Source: a virus
Direction: 5' to 3' (one strand)
Virus record (IMG/VR): IMGVR_UViG_3300042541_001760
Location: 117,689 to 181,688 of that record
DNA: 64,000 nt
Shown: positions 56,727-63,895 of the stretch, one piece after another
Position numbering within the stretch: the stretch's first letter is position 1
Layout: the number at the start of each line of letters is the position of its first letter
Translations under genes and position numbers: made by a program
Notes under the pieces: generated by a model
Told to the model about the DNA's origin: nothing
The model's database searches: none
Seen by the model: only the letters and a program-made list of their open reading frames with translations

Positions 56727-57146
56727 TTAATTTAATGATATTTCAAGTTCCTCAATTAACTTTTTAACCAATTTATTTGAGTTTTTATTCTCAACTTCTT
56801 CGGTCATTTCCTCTTCTTGTGGTCTTTCGTCCGTGAGAGCGAATCTACTTTGACACGCCCAACGAATGCCTCTACCCGGTATGGGATGGTCATTTCCATC
56901 ACAATGACAAGTTGTATATTTATCATCAAGAGGTTCTCCTGAATTTCTAATTGATAATCCAACATCGTAAGCCACGGTATCACAACAAGGTGTTCTTATC
57001 ACATCCAACACTTTATAGACCTTACCATATACAACACAATGTTCCCTATCGTCAATACACTTAACAAATTCACCGGGTTTTGCATATCTCGGCTCATTAC
57101 TTTTAATATCTTCGGTTTTTTTCTCTCCGAACCAATTTTTAAACAT
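56727..57146 (-). CDS. Hypothetical Cys/His-containing protein
   Basis: 139 residues. EFVKCIDDREHCVVYGKVYK, RTPCCDTVAYDVGL, TCHCDGNDHPIPGRGIRW, AC: several Cys and His could bind zinc. The C-terminus is an acidic helix. Function unknown. Confidence 0.6.
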   Translation of the reverse strand: MFKNWFGEKKTEDIKSNEPRYAKPGEFVKCIDDREHCVVYGKVYKVLDVIRTPCCDTVAYDVGLSIRNSGEPLDDKYTTCHCDGNDHPIPGRGIRWACQSRFALTDERPQEEEMTEEVENKNSNKLVKKLIEELEISLN

Positions 57147-57147
57147 A

Positions 57148-57354
57148 CTATTGTGCTTTAATTTTTTCGCAGTTTGAATAAATCTGATTAATCATCTCCT
57201 TCTCGTCAGATATTAAATCTTTAAGTTTATTTACAATTTCACTAACAATTTCAATTTTTGTTTGCGCATCATCGTAATTGGTGCGAGACATAATTTCAAG
57301 TTGAGTCATCTTGTCATCACAAAACGACAAGGCTTTTTGGATAGGTGTTTCCAT
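57148..57354 (-). CDS. Small helical protein
   Basis: 68 residues, coiled-coil-like (YDDAQTKIEIVSEIVNKLKD). Overlap-free array position between two small genes. No domain recognised. Confidence 0.55.
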   Translation of the reverse strand: METPIQKALSFCDDKMTQLEIMSRTNYDDAQTKIEIVSEIVNKLKDLISDEKEMINQIYSNCEKIKAQ

Positions 57355-57355
57355 A

Positions 57356-57577
57356 TTAGTTACAGGTTAGGATTTTAGAGAAACCTTTAACGAATTCATT
57401 TCCAATGAAATAATTAACGCAAAGGACTTCTGATTGATGTGATAATTGATTATAAAGATTTTCGGATTTTAGGACATCACCCCTTCGGGAAACATCAAAG
57501 TCAAAAAACTCAGATTCGTCTTTGTCCTTGAATGTACATAGGATTGTGATTTGAGTATTTTTCTCTATCGTTATCAT
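57356..57577 (-). CDS. Small beta-rich protein
   Basis: 73 residues: TIEKNTQITILCTFKDKDES, EFFDFDVSRRGDVLKS, VLCVNYFIGNEFVKGF. A TACATTTG element lies ~20 nt before the ATG. Not recognised. Confidence 0.55.
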   Translation of the reverse strand: MITIEKNTQITILCTFKDKDESEFFDFDVSRRGDVLKSENLYNQLSHQSEVLCVNYFIGNEFVKGFSKILTCN

Positions 57578-57611
57578 CGTTTAGGTTTTTGGTTATACAA
57601 ATGTAGTTCTT

Positions 57612-58121
57612 TTAAACGACAATCACAAATTTATTGTCTATCAAATGTGGTTTAAAGTTAGCGTCGGAGAATTCATGACAATTACAATTAGCGCAAGAAG
57701 CTCCATCACACTCATTATTAATCTCTCGTATCTGACAGGACATAAAATTCTTTACAATCATATTGAGATGTGTCACAGAGAAAGGATATATTTGATTCTC
57801 CTTTACATTATAAAACCAAGCAATCTGTTCAGGTAAAACATAAACCCTTTTCTGATTGGTATTAAATTTACCTTTGGTCAGTACATGATCTATCTCGGTA
57901 TTAAACTTAACTTGGGGTTTCTTATCAAAGTCAATGTAATACTTGTTTTGAGTTATAGGTTCGTTGTCAATCAAGTATGGTGTGACTGGTGTAAGTTTTA
58001 TTGTATTGTCATTCATAAGGGGTTCGGTAACAACTAATACCTCACCCGTTTCATCTATCGCGTATGATCCTTGGGATAACTTATCTCCCTCTATTAATAT
58101 TAAATTTACTTGTTTGTTCAT
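57612..58121 (-). CDS. Hypothetical phage protein with C-terminal Cys cluster
   Basis: 169 residues. Beta-rich: LILIEGDKLSQGSYAIDETG, VYVLPEQIAWFYNVKENQIY. C-terminal CDGASCANCNCHEFSDANF holds four Cys and one His. ATGA overlap with the membrane peptide at 58118. Resembles the KVYILPxQIAWxY proteins of flavobacterial phages. Confidence 0.6.
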   Translation of the reverse strand: MNKQVNLILIEGDKLSQGSYAIDETGEVLVVTEPLMNDNTIKLTPVTPYLIDNEPITQNKYYIDFDKKPQVKFNTEIDHVLTKGKFNTNQKRVYVLPEQIAWFYNVKENQIYPFSVTHLNMIVKNFMSCQIREINNECDGASCANCNCHEFSDANFKPHLIDNKFVIVV

Positions 58122-58195
58122 TTCCTGTATCTATATGCGAAATTTATCCTTATCATAAGGGTTAAATAAGCAACTACTAATATTATATCTAACAT
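58118..58195 (-). CDS. 25-residue membrane peptide
   Basis: MLDIILVVAYLTLMIRINFA then YRYRK: a TM helix with a positive end. Its TGA overlaps the next ATG (ATGA), the same coupling as at 36859 and 58472, so translation is likely. Confidence 0.45.
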   Translation of the reverse strand: MLDIILVVAYLTLMIRINFAYRYRK

Positions 58196-58199
58196 TAAA

Positions 58200-58475
58200 T
58201 TATCTTGTTACTAAGGCTTCAACCTTGCTCTTCATTTGTTCAACCAAGTCGTATTGACCGACTGAGGTAATGATAATTGATTCGCAAAGAAATTTATAGG
58301 GAATATTAAATAAAAAGTCATCTCCGTTGAAGAATGTCATATTATTTTTAAGTTCCAAACATCCGTGAATGGTCTTTAAGAAAATTTTGAACTGTATGCT
58401 ATCAACGAATACTTCGTCAATCAATACACCAAATTTTTCGTGTTCTATTTTGATTCTATGTGTCGTTTTCATCAT
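58200..58475 (-). CDS. Hypothetical small protein
   Basis: 91 residues: THRIKIEHEKFGVLIDEVFV, IPYKFLCESIIITSVGQYDL, then a charged helix. ATGATG start with the upstream stop overlapping. Not recognised. Confidence 0.55.
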   Translation of the reverse strand: MMKTTHRIKIEHEKFGVLIDEVFVDSIQFKIFLKTIHGCLELKNNMTFFNGDDFLFNIPYKFLCESIIITSVGQYDLVEQMKSKVEALVTR

Positions 58476-58570
58476 TTTACAATTTTTCCGTCGTTAAAAA
58501 TCATTACGTAAATTAGGTAGAGACATATACATCCCATCACAACTGCTCTTACAATTTCGCTTGTAGCCAT
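58472..58570 (-). CDS. 32-residue membrane peptide
   Basis: MATSEIVRAVVMGCICLYLI then YVMIFNDGKIVK: one TM helix. A TATCTTTG host-type element at 58598-58591 lies 20 nt upstream and the stop overlaps the next ATG. Confidence 0.5.
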   Translation of the reverse strand: MATSEIVRAVVMGCICLYLIYVMIFNDGKIVK

Positions 58571-58590
58571 AGTTTATGTCTTTAGTTTTA

Positions 58591-58598
58591 CAAAGATA
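58591..58598 (-). promoter_or_regulatory. Host-type -7 element TATCTTTG
   Basis: Coding strand TATATATCTTTG, then TAAAACTAAAGACATAAACT and ATG. It drives the operon from 58570 downwards, just after the SmpB stop. Confidence 0.55.
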
Positions 58599-58609
58599 TA
58601 TAAAATATT

Positions 58610-59044
58610 TTAATCCACCAAATTTAATTGTCGGGTAATATCTCTCTCCTTGATTGTGTTGCGTTTATCATACTCTTTCTTACCCTTACAAACAGAAATC
58701 TCCATCTTTAAGAATCCCCTCTCATTTAAGTATAATCTTGTTGGTATGATTGTTACCCCCTTTATAAGTTCTTTCTTTAACTTATCCAACTCTTTGCGTT
58801 TGAGTAATAACTTACGATGTCTTAACGGATCGTGTGAGTATGCGGTGTTGTTACCGGGTATGTTCATCCCAACAACGAATAGTTCATCACCTTGAAACAT
58901 ACAATAACTATCTACGAGTGATACCTGACCCGCTCTGATTGCCTTTACTTCGGATCCCACCAATTGGATACCCGCATGTTCCTGACGAAGAAAGTGATAA
59001 TCAAATTTTGCCTTTTTATTAACAATATTTATTGTCTGTTTCAT
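58610..59044 (-). CDS. smpB: SmpB, tmRNA-binding protein
   Basis: 144 residues, full length. Clear SmpB signature: GSEVKAIRAGQVSLVDSYC, FVVGMNIPGNNTAYSHDPLR, HRKLLLKRKELDKLKKELIK, CKGKKEYDKRNTIKERDIT. SmpB binds the tRNA-like domain of tmRNA, stands in for the missing anticodon arm in the ribosomal decoding site and starts trans-translation. The C-terminal tail has KGKKxYDKR intact. A phage copy is unusual. In this window there are tRNA-like RNAs without ordinary anticodon arms, which could be partners. A TAAATTTG element lies 4 nt before the ATG. Confidence 0.95.
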   Translation of the reverse strand: MKQTINIVNKKAKFDYHFLRQEHAGIQLVGSEVKAIRAGQVSLVDSYCMFQGDELFVVGMNIPGNNTAYSHDPLRHRKLLLKRKELDKLKKELIKGVTIIPTRLYLNERGFLKMEISVCKGKKEYDKRNTIKERDITRQLNLVD

Positions 59045-59048
59045 TCTC

Positions 59049-59056
59049 CAAATTTA
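59049..59056 (-). promoter_or_regulatory. Host-type -7 element TAAATTTG before smpB
   Basis: Coding strand TAAATTTG-GAGA-ATG. The 4-nt gap again predicts a leaderless or near-leaderless smpB mRNA. No exact TTTG at -33. Confidence 0.5.
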
Positions 59057-59071
59057 CGAAAAATATTTGAA

Positions 59072-59114
59072 ATAAAAAACCCCACCTTACAAAAACTAAT
59101 CTGATGGCGGGGTT
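59072..59114 (-). terminator. Rho-independent terminator (minus strand)
   Basis: Minus strand AAACCCCGCC, a ~20-nt loop, GGTGGGGTTTTTT. It insulates smpB from the MDIQV genes upstream. The rest of the gap up to 59241 shows a GT-rich stretch and nothing else clear. Confidence 0.7.
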
Positions 59115-59241
59115 TAAAGTATAAACCAACTAAATGTGGGGGGTTTGTTGGCTAATATTATGATAAGATAAATATATGATAATTATGTAAAAGTCAACAA
59201 TAACTCAAATAAATTTAATTCTACCTTTGGGGGCTTGTGAT

Positions 59242-59583
59242 TTATCGTCCTTTGGGATAAACAAAATCACCTTCAAATTTTTTTACTCTTAGATTAAACA
59301 GATCCATTTTGTAAGTTTCTTTCAACCACACAGGAATAATTGATTTAACATCATCATTATGAAGGTGAAAAAAGTTTACTAAATGTGACCAAATATAATT
59401 ATCACTAACAAAAACTTCCCAATAAGGTGTGGAAAATTGTAATAAAATTTGATTTTCGGAATCAATAAAAAATGTGTCGTTGGGATAATCCTCGTGTTTC
59501 CTTAGCGTTAAATCACCATAGTGTTTATCTAACCACTTGATAACTACTCTTTCTAACTGATGTTTATTTACCTGTATGTCCAT
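59242..59583 (-). CDS. MDIQV-family paralogue 7
   Basis: 113 residues: MDIQVNKHQLERVVIKWLDK, HYGDLTLRKH, TFFIDSENQILLQFS, IWSHLVNFFHLHNDDVKSII, VWLKETYKMDL. TATTTATA-TATT-ATG. It is 18 kb from the main array, so the family spreads or is retained at a second site. Confidence 0.75.
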   Translation of the reverse strand: MDIQVNKHQLERVVIKWLDKHYGDLTLRKHEDYPNDTFFIDSENQILLQFSTPYWEVFVSDNYIWSHLVNFFHLHNDDVKSIIPVWLKETYKMDLFNLRVKKFEGDFVYPKGR

Positions 59584-59597
59584 AATATATAAATACC

Positions 59598-59936
59598 TTA
59601 ATCATTTTCCAACCATGCGGTTGGAATGTCCTTGATACTTACAGGTCTTACTCCCTCTAAGTTGTAATCCTCCTCCATCCATACTCTCATAACTGATTGA
59701 GTGTCATCATAGTTAATGTGAAATAATGATTCAATTTTTGACCAAATTTCGTCATAATGAACATAAACATTATTATATTTTTTATCGTATTCCATCATAA
59801 CATAATTGTTTGAATTTATGTAAAATACTGAGTTAGGGTCATTCTTATCTTTTTTTGGTATTAAGTTACCGTAGTATTTATTTAACCACTTGATAACTAC
59901 TCTTTCTAATTGGTCTTTATTTACCTGTATGTTCAT
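59598..59936 (-). CDS. MDIQV-family paralogue 8
   Basis: 112 residues: MNIQVNKDQLERVVIKWLNK, YYGNLIPKKD, VFYINSNNYVMMEYDKK, IWSKIESLFHINYDDTQSVM, VWMEEDYNLEGV. The start overlaps the Nudix stop (ATGA). Confidence 0.75.
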   Translation of the reverse strand: MNIQVNKDQLERVVIKWLNKYYGNLIPKKDKNDPNSVFYINSNNYVMMEYDKKYNNVYVHYDEIWSKIESLFHINYDDTQSVMRVWMEEDYNLEGVRPVSIKDIPTAWLEND

Positions 59937-60358
59937 TGTCTTACACTCAACACTTTTAATATTATCTCCTTCATTTCATTACCCAACGGACTAGGAAGAT
60001 TATCCGCAGTAAAATAACCACAATCGGTATGTTCCTCACCATCTTTCGCATTATCCAAGTCAGGTGACACCTCCTCATTTACATCATATAGGAATAAACT
60101 CATTACCCCCTTTAATTTTGTGGTGTCTCTGTTATATCTCTTGATACCACCAATATAACTAAGGTCGCCCGGTGATACCTCAATCATCGTTTCTTCATAT
60201 AACTCACGAACTGCGCAAGTTAATTTATCTTCATTGGGTTCTTGGTGACCACAAGGAACTGACCATTCGCCAGGTAAACTCTCATAGGCGTTTCTTTTAC
60301 ACAAAAGAACTTTGTCCTCAAAACGTATTAAAACACCGGAATACTGCTTATATTTCAT
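59933..60358 (-). CDS. Nudix hydrolase
   Basis: 141 residues: VLIRFEDKVLLCKRNAYE, LPGEWSVPCGHQEPNE, then the Nudix box GHQEPNE…CAVRELYEETMIEV with Arg-Glu-x-x-Glu-Glu intact. The last Gly of the box is Met. It hydrolyses a nucleoside diphosphate linked to another group; substrate unknown, but nucleotide sanitation or mRNA cap removal are options. Confidence 0.88.
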   Translation of the reverse strand: MKYKQYSGVLIRFEDKVLLCKRNAYESLPGEWSVPCGHQEPNEDKLTCAVRELYEETMIEVSPGDLSYIGGIKRYNRDTTKLKGVMSLFLYDVNEEVSPDLDNAKDGEEHTDCGYFTADNLPSPLGNEMKEIILKVLSVRQ

Positions 60359-60379
60359 TTCTATCGTATATTTATAAAT

Positions 60380-60727
60380 ATGATTTTAAGTATAAATAGT
60401 CAAAAGTTTAAAGTAAGAATTGTTTCATCCCCCAAAGATACAAAAAATGGTATGATGAAAAAAAAATTTAATGACGAATTTAATGGGATGTTATTTTTGA
60501 TGGGTGACGGAACTCATTCATTTTGGATGAAGAATTGTATTATACCATTGGATATCATCTATATTAAAGACAACAAGATTACAAAGATACATAACAATTG
60601 TCCTCCGTGTGATACGGACGATTGTGACCATTATCCCGGTACAGGTAACTTAGTATTGGAATTAAAGGGTGGTACTTGTAAAGATTCTGATATATCAGTT
60701 GGTGACTCAATTAAGTTTGAGTGGTAA
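60380..60727 (+). CDS. DUF192 family protein
   Basis: 115 residues: LMGDGTHSFWMKNCIIPLDI, IYIKDNKITKIHNNCPPCDT, YPGTGNLVLELKGGTCKDSD, VGDSIKF. The FWMKNxxIPLD and VLEL..G patterns define DUF192. No signal peptide is seen, unlike many bacterial members. Function unknown. Confidence 0.85.
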   Translation: MILSINSQKFKVRIVSSPKDTKNGMMKKKFNDEFNGMLFLMGDGTHSFWMKNCIIPLDIIYIKDNKITKIHNNCPPCDTDDCDHYPGTGNLVLELKGGTCKDSDISVGDSIKFEW

Positions 60728-60732
60728 TAAGA

Positions 60733-62127
60733 TTAATCTATCTTACTTTGTAACACTCTAACGAACTCAGCTTGTACCATTTTTACGAATTTAACATAAG
60801 GAGCGTCATCGTCATCCCCAAAAGATTTCCTACCTTTTGGTGGTCTTGTTGACCTTCCAAGATAATTTAATCCCGAAATGTTAGTTATACACTTATGACC
60901 ACCTGAATTAGATTCAATAATATCCCAAGCATTTACAGTAACATCATCCAACATCAACTTTTCCTCTTCGGTTAATTCATTAAAGTGTTTTGACATTGCC
61001 TTACCGATATCAGTTAGTACTTCCTTACCATTGTCCATAGTTTTGAACTTACTACCATATAAAGCCGCAAAGTCCTTGAATGTAAACCCTACCGAACCCT
61101 CTTTAACGGATGTCTCAGACACCCACTTAATAGTTGATAATGGTATTTGTCTTTCATTTAATTGTGACTCCCATTTTGATAATACCTCATCCTTAATCTC
61201 ACCTAAATTAATCCCCTTTAACTCTCTATCTTTCTTAAATGGATTACAAGATGCTTGAACTAATCCTAATGGCCAAGCAATAACCAAGAAGTCAGCCTCA
61301 GGATTGTTCTTGAATGGTGTATATCTATCATACGATCCAGGTTTCATCATGTTACCACCACCATACTGAGTAATTATATTACCACTGATTTTAACATTGG
61401 GGTTATTTTTCATACTACCTACATAAACATCCTTGTTTTTCTGTAAGGTGGGTATGTCAGCATAACCTTTTTCAACCATTATCCTTTTTATGTTTTGTAG
61501 GATGTTCATAATGGAGGGCGTGGATTTCATAACCAACTCTTCCAAGAATCCAGGTTTGTTTTTAAATGCTAACAATAATTTATTGGTAACCAATCCCAAT
61601 AACATTTTGTTTTTCTGTAATGACTTGTCTTTATCTAAGGAGAATAAATAGTTAATAACTTCTTCGGGTGATATGTCGTTTGTTGCGTAATTTGCCGAAT
61701 CTACCGTTGAGATTAGGTTAATATCCTCAGATGTGAATATGTCTTTTGGTGACAATACTTGTGATATTGTTTCAACATTGGATCTTGATGATCTAAAACT
61801 CTTTGACTTTGTGTCCTCGGCTCCGGCTTGGGTATCGTGGTGGTCTGTATGTATAACAAACATTGGTTTTCCGTGGGCAAAGTCAACTAAAACCGGCATA
61901 ACCTCGCCAGTCGCATCCGCCTTCTTTACCGAAAATTCTTTATCCCCATATTGGATTATCTCACAATCAACAACCTTAATACCATTATCTTCAAGATAAT
62001 TTTTCATCGCCAATGCGGTTGTGACCCCATCTAAATCTTGGTGAAAATATATTTTTGCTTTCTTGTATCTTTGGGATAACTTATTGATATCCCTTATCCC
62101 TGACTCTTTGATTAACCTTTTTTTCAT
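60733..62127 (-). CDS. DHH-family phosphoesterase with leader MKKRLIKE
   Basis: 464 residues from the ATG preceded by TATTTATT. Leader ending IKE before Ser. DHH motifs: IYFHQDLDGVTTALAM with HxDxD near residues 30-38, and the DHH motif itself in VIHTDHHDTQAG near residue 90; a DHHA1-like GGHKCITNISG lies near the C-terminus. Such proteins degrade short RNA, cyclic dinucleotides or DNA (NrnA/RecJ/GdpP group). A phage copy could destroy signalling dinucleotides or nano-RNA. The leader suggests that it may be packaged. Confidence 0.8.
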   Translation of the reverse strand: MKKRLIKESGIRDINKLSQRYKKAKIYFHQDLDGVTTALAMKNYLEDNGIKVVDCEIIQYGDKEFSVKKADATGEVMPVLVDFAHGKPMFVIHTDHHDTQAGAEDTKSKSFRSSRSNVETISQVLSPKDIFTSEDINLISTVDSANYATNDISPEEVINYLFSLDKDKSLQKNKMLLGLVTNKLLLAFKNKPGFLEELVMKSTPSIMNILQNIKRIMVEKGYADIPTLQKNKDVYVGSMKNNPNVKISGNIITQYGGGNMMKPGSYDRYTPFKNNPEADFLVIAWPLGLVQASCNPFKKDRELKGINLGEIKDEVLSKWESQLNERQIPLSTIKWVSETSVKEGSVGFTFKDFAALYGSKFKTMDNGKEVLTDIGKAMSKHFNELTEEEKLMLDDVTVNAWDIIESNSGGHKCITNISGLNYLGRSTRPPKGRKSFGDDDDAPYVKFVKMVQAEFVRVLQSKID

Positions 62128-62148
62128 AATAAATAAATACAATGAAAA

Positions 62149-62180
62149 ACAAAAAAGGAGGTTAAACTACCTCCTCTTTT
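62149..62180. terminator. Bidirectional terminator
   Basis: AAAAAAGGAGGT-loop-ACCTCCTCTTTTTT between divergent genes, with A and T tracts on both sides. Protects the DHH gene from antisense transcription. Confidence 0.75.
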
Positions 62181-62243
62181 TTGATAAAACTATTTATTCT
62201 ATATAAAGTAGGATTTTACTTACTTTACTGATATTTATAATAT

Positions 62244-62399
62244 ATGAAAGAATTAAAAAAATTAGAAGAAAAAAAAGTTAAAATATCAATAACTTTAAGT
62301 CCTGACTTAAATAAAAGAATGGAATACGAATTAACTAATAAATCTAAATTGATTGAGAAATTATTGAGAACATATTATGGAAACAAAAATTTGTTGTAG
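62244..62399 (+). CDS. Ribbon-helix-helix (RHH) protein
   Basis: 51 residues: MKELKKLEEKKVKISITLSP, DLNKRMEYELTNKSKLIEKL, LRTYYG. The strand KISITLS and following helices fit MetJ/Arc repressors. Its last 23 nt overlap the HNH gene start. Very A-rich, as is the HNH gene. Possibly a repressor of the endonuclease. TATTTATA lies 4 nt upstream. Confidence 0.65.
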   Translation: MKELKKLEEKKVKISITLSPDLNKRMEYELTNKSKLIEKLLRTYYGNKNLL

Positions 62400-63051
62400 A
62401 TGTAAGGAAGAAAAGGAGTTATGTGAATTTGGTAATTTAAAATCATCAAAAGATGGTCTAATGTATCATTGTAGGGTTTGTAATAGTAATAAAATGAAAA
62501 ACTACCGTGTAGAACACCAAGAAACATATAAAAAATCTTTAGAAGAAAATAAAGAAAAAATATCTAAATACCTGAAGGAATATAATAAAACTAATAAAGA
62601 CAAAATAGTAAAATTACGGAAAGAAAATTATATAACTAATCGTGATGAAATTTTATTAAAAAATAAAGAATATCATAAGAATAATAAAGAAAGTGTTAGA
62701 ATACGCAAAAATAATTACACCAAATATAAAAGAAATACGGATATTTTATATTACATAATACATATATCAAGAAAGAGGATTTATAATTTTTTAAAATCAA
62801 AAGAATTAAAAAAAAATAATAAAACATTTGATATTATAGGATGTTCTCCCGAATTTCTTAGAGAATATATTGAAAATCAATTCAGTAATGGAATGTCTTG
62901 GGAATTAATGGGTAAAGGTATTCATATTGACCATATTATTCCATTATCTTCCGCAAATACCGAAGAGGATATATATAAACTTTGTCATTACACTAACCTA
63001 CAACCATTGTGGGCGATAGATAATATTAAAAAGGGTAATAAAATATTATAA
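62377..63051 (+). CDS. HNH endonuclease
   Basis: 224 residues. N-terminal zinc finger CCRCKEEK and CRVCNSNK, then a long Lys/Asn/Glu-rich region, and C-terminal HNH motif IHIDHIIPLSSANTEEDIYK with CHYTNLQPLWAIDNIKKGNK. The layout matches phage free-standing homing endonucleases. Base composition is strikingly A-rich compared with the neighbours, suggesting recent acquisition. Convergent overlap with the methyltransferase gene. Confidence 0.88.
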   Translation: METKICCRCKEEKELCEFGNLKSSKDGLMYHCRVCNSNKMKNYRVEHQETYKKSLEENKEKISKYLKEYNKTNKDKIVKLRKENYITNRDEILLKNKEYHKNNKESVRIRKNNYTKYKRNTDILYYIIHISRKRIYNFLKSKELKKNNKTFDIIGCSPEFLREYIENQFSNGMSWELMGKGIHIDHIIPLSSANTEEDIYKLCHYTNLQPLWAIDNIKKGNKIL

Positions 63052-63894
63052 ATCAAAATTTAATTCTTTTTTACTTTCTATAAAAGAACTTATTCTCTTA
63101 GTCGCAACCTCTATGTAGTTTGGAGATAGTTCAATTCCTATCCATTTGCGTCCAAGAATTTGTGCTGCCACCAAACTTGTTCCGCTACCAGCGAATGGAT
63201 CCAATACCACATCATTCTTATAGGATAATATCTTAATCGCCTTACTTGGAATATCAAGACTGAAAGTCGCCTTGGTCATTGGTCTTGAATCATTCAGGTA
63301 TTTCCATTGTCCGAATACCAACTCCATAAACTCTTTCTTATCTTCGTCCTGATAAACCACTTTGTTTTTGAATGTTCCATCCTCTTGTTCTATTTGGGTT
63401 GGAACTCCCTTCCATTGTGGTTCTCCTTTAACTTTCTTAATGTGTTTGTGTTTGTATGCCAGTATTACACACTCCTTCGGATTATATATGTAGGGGCTCG
63501 ACGGACTCATCCACGAACCCCATGCGGTGGTCTTACTTCGGTGGGGGGAATCTTCTTCTAAGTCAACAATACCAAAAAACTTAAACCCAATTTTTTTCAT
63601 CAATTGATATATCTCTGACACAAAGAAAATCCGTCCACCTTTATCTTGGCGATTGATTTCATATGGAATGTTAATGGCTACTCTACCATCATCTTTTAAC
63701 ACTCTAAATGCTTGGGTTAACCAATTCTCCGAGAACTTTAAATACTCCTCAAAATAAACATCATCGTCGTGAACATCGTATGCGATACCCACGCCGTAGG
63801 GGGGACTACTCACAATTAAATCAATTGATGATTCAGGTAATGTTTTCATTACCTCAACACAGTCCCCATTTATAATTCTATTTGTCTCTAACAT
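63046..63894 (-). CDS. DNA methyltransferase (SPPY, likely N4-cytosine)
   Basis: 282 residues from MLETNRIINGDCVEVMK; longer upstream in-frame codons belong to another frame of the previous gene. Catalytic motif IV IVSSPPYGVGIAYD near residue 33, GRVAINIPYEI, then motif I VVLDPFAGSGTSLVAAQIL at the C-terminus (beta class). SPPY is typical of N4-cytosine enzymes. With the DPPY enzyme at 38062 it gives the phage two different DNA methylations. Confidence 0.88.
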   Translation of the reverse strand: MLETNRIINGDCVEVMKTLPESSIDLIVSSPPYGVGIAYDVHDDDVYFEEYLKFSENWLTQAFRVLKDDGRVAINIPYEINRQDKGGRIFFVSEIYQLMKKIGFKFFGIVDLEEDSPHRSKTTAWGSWMSPSSPYIYNPKECVILAYKHKHIKKVKGEPQWKGVPTQIEQEDGTFKNKVVYQDEDKKEFMELVFGQWKYLNDSRPMTKATFSLDIPSKAIKILSYKNDVVLDPFAGSGTSLVAAQILGRKWIGIELSPNYIEVATKRISSFIESKKELNFDL

Positions 63895-63895
63895 A

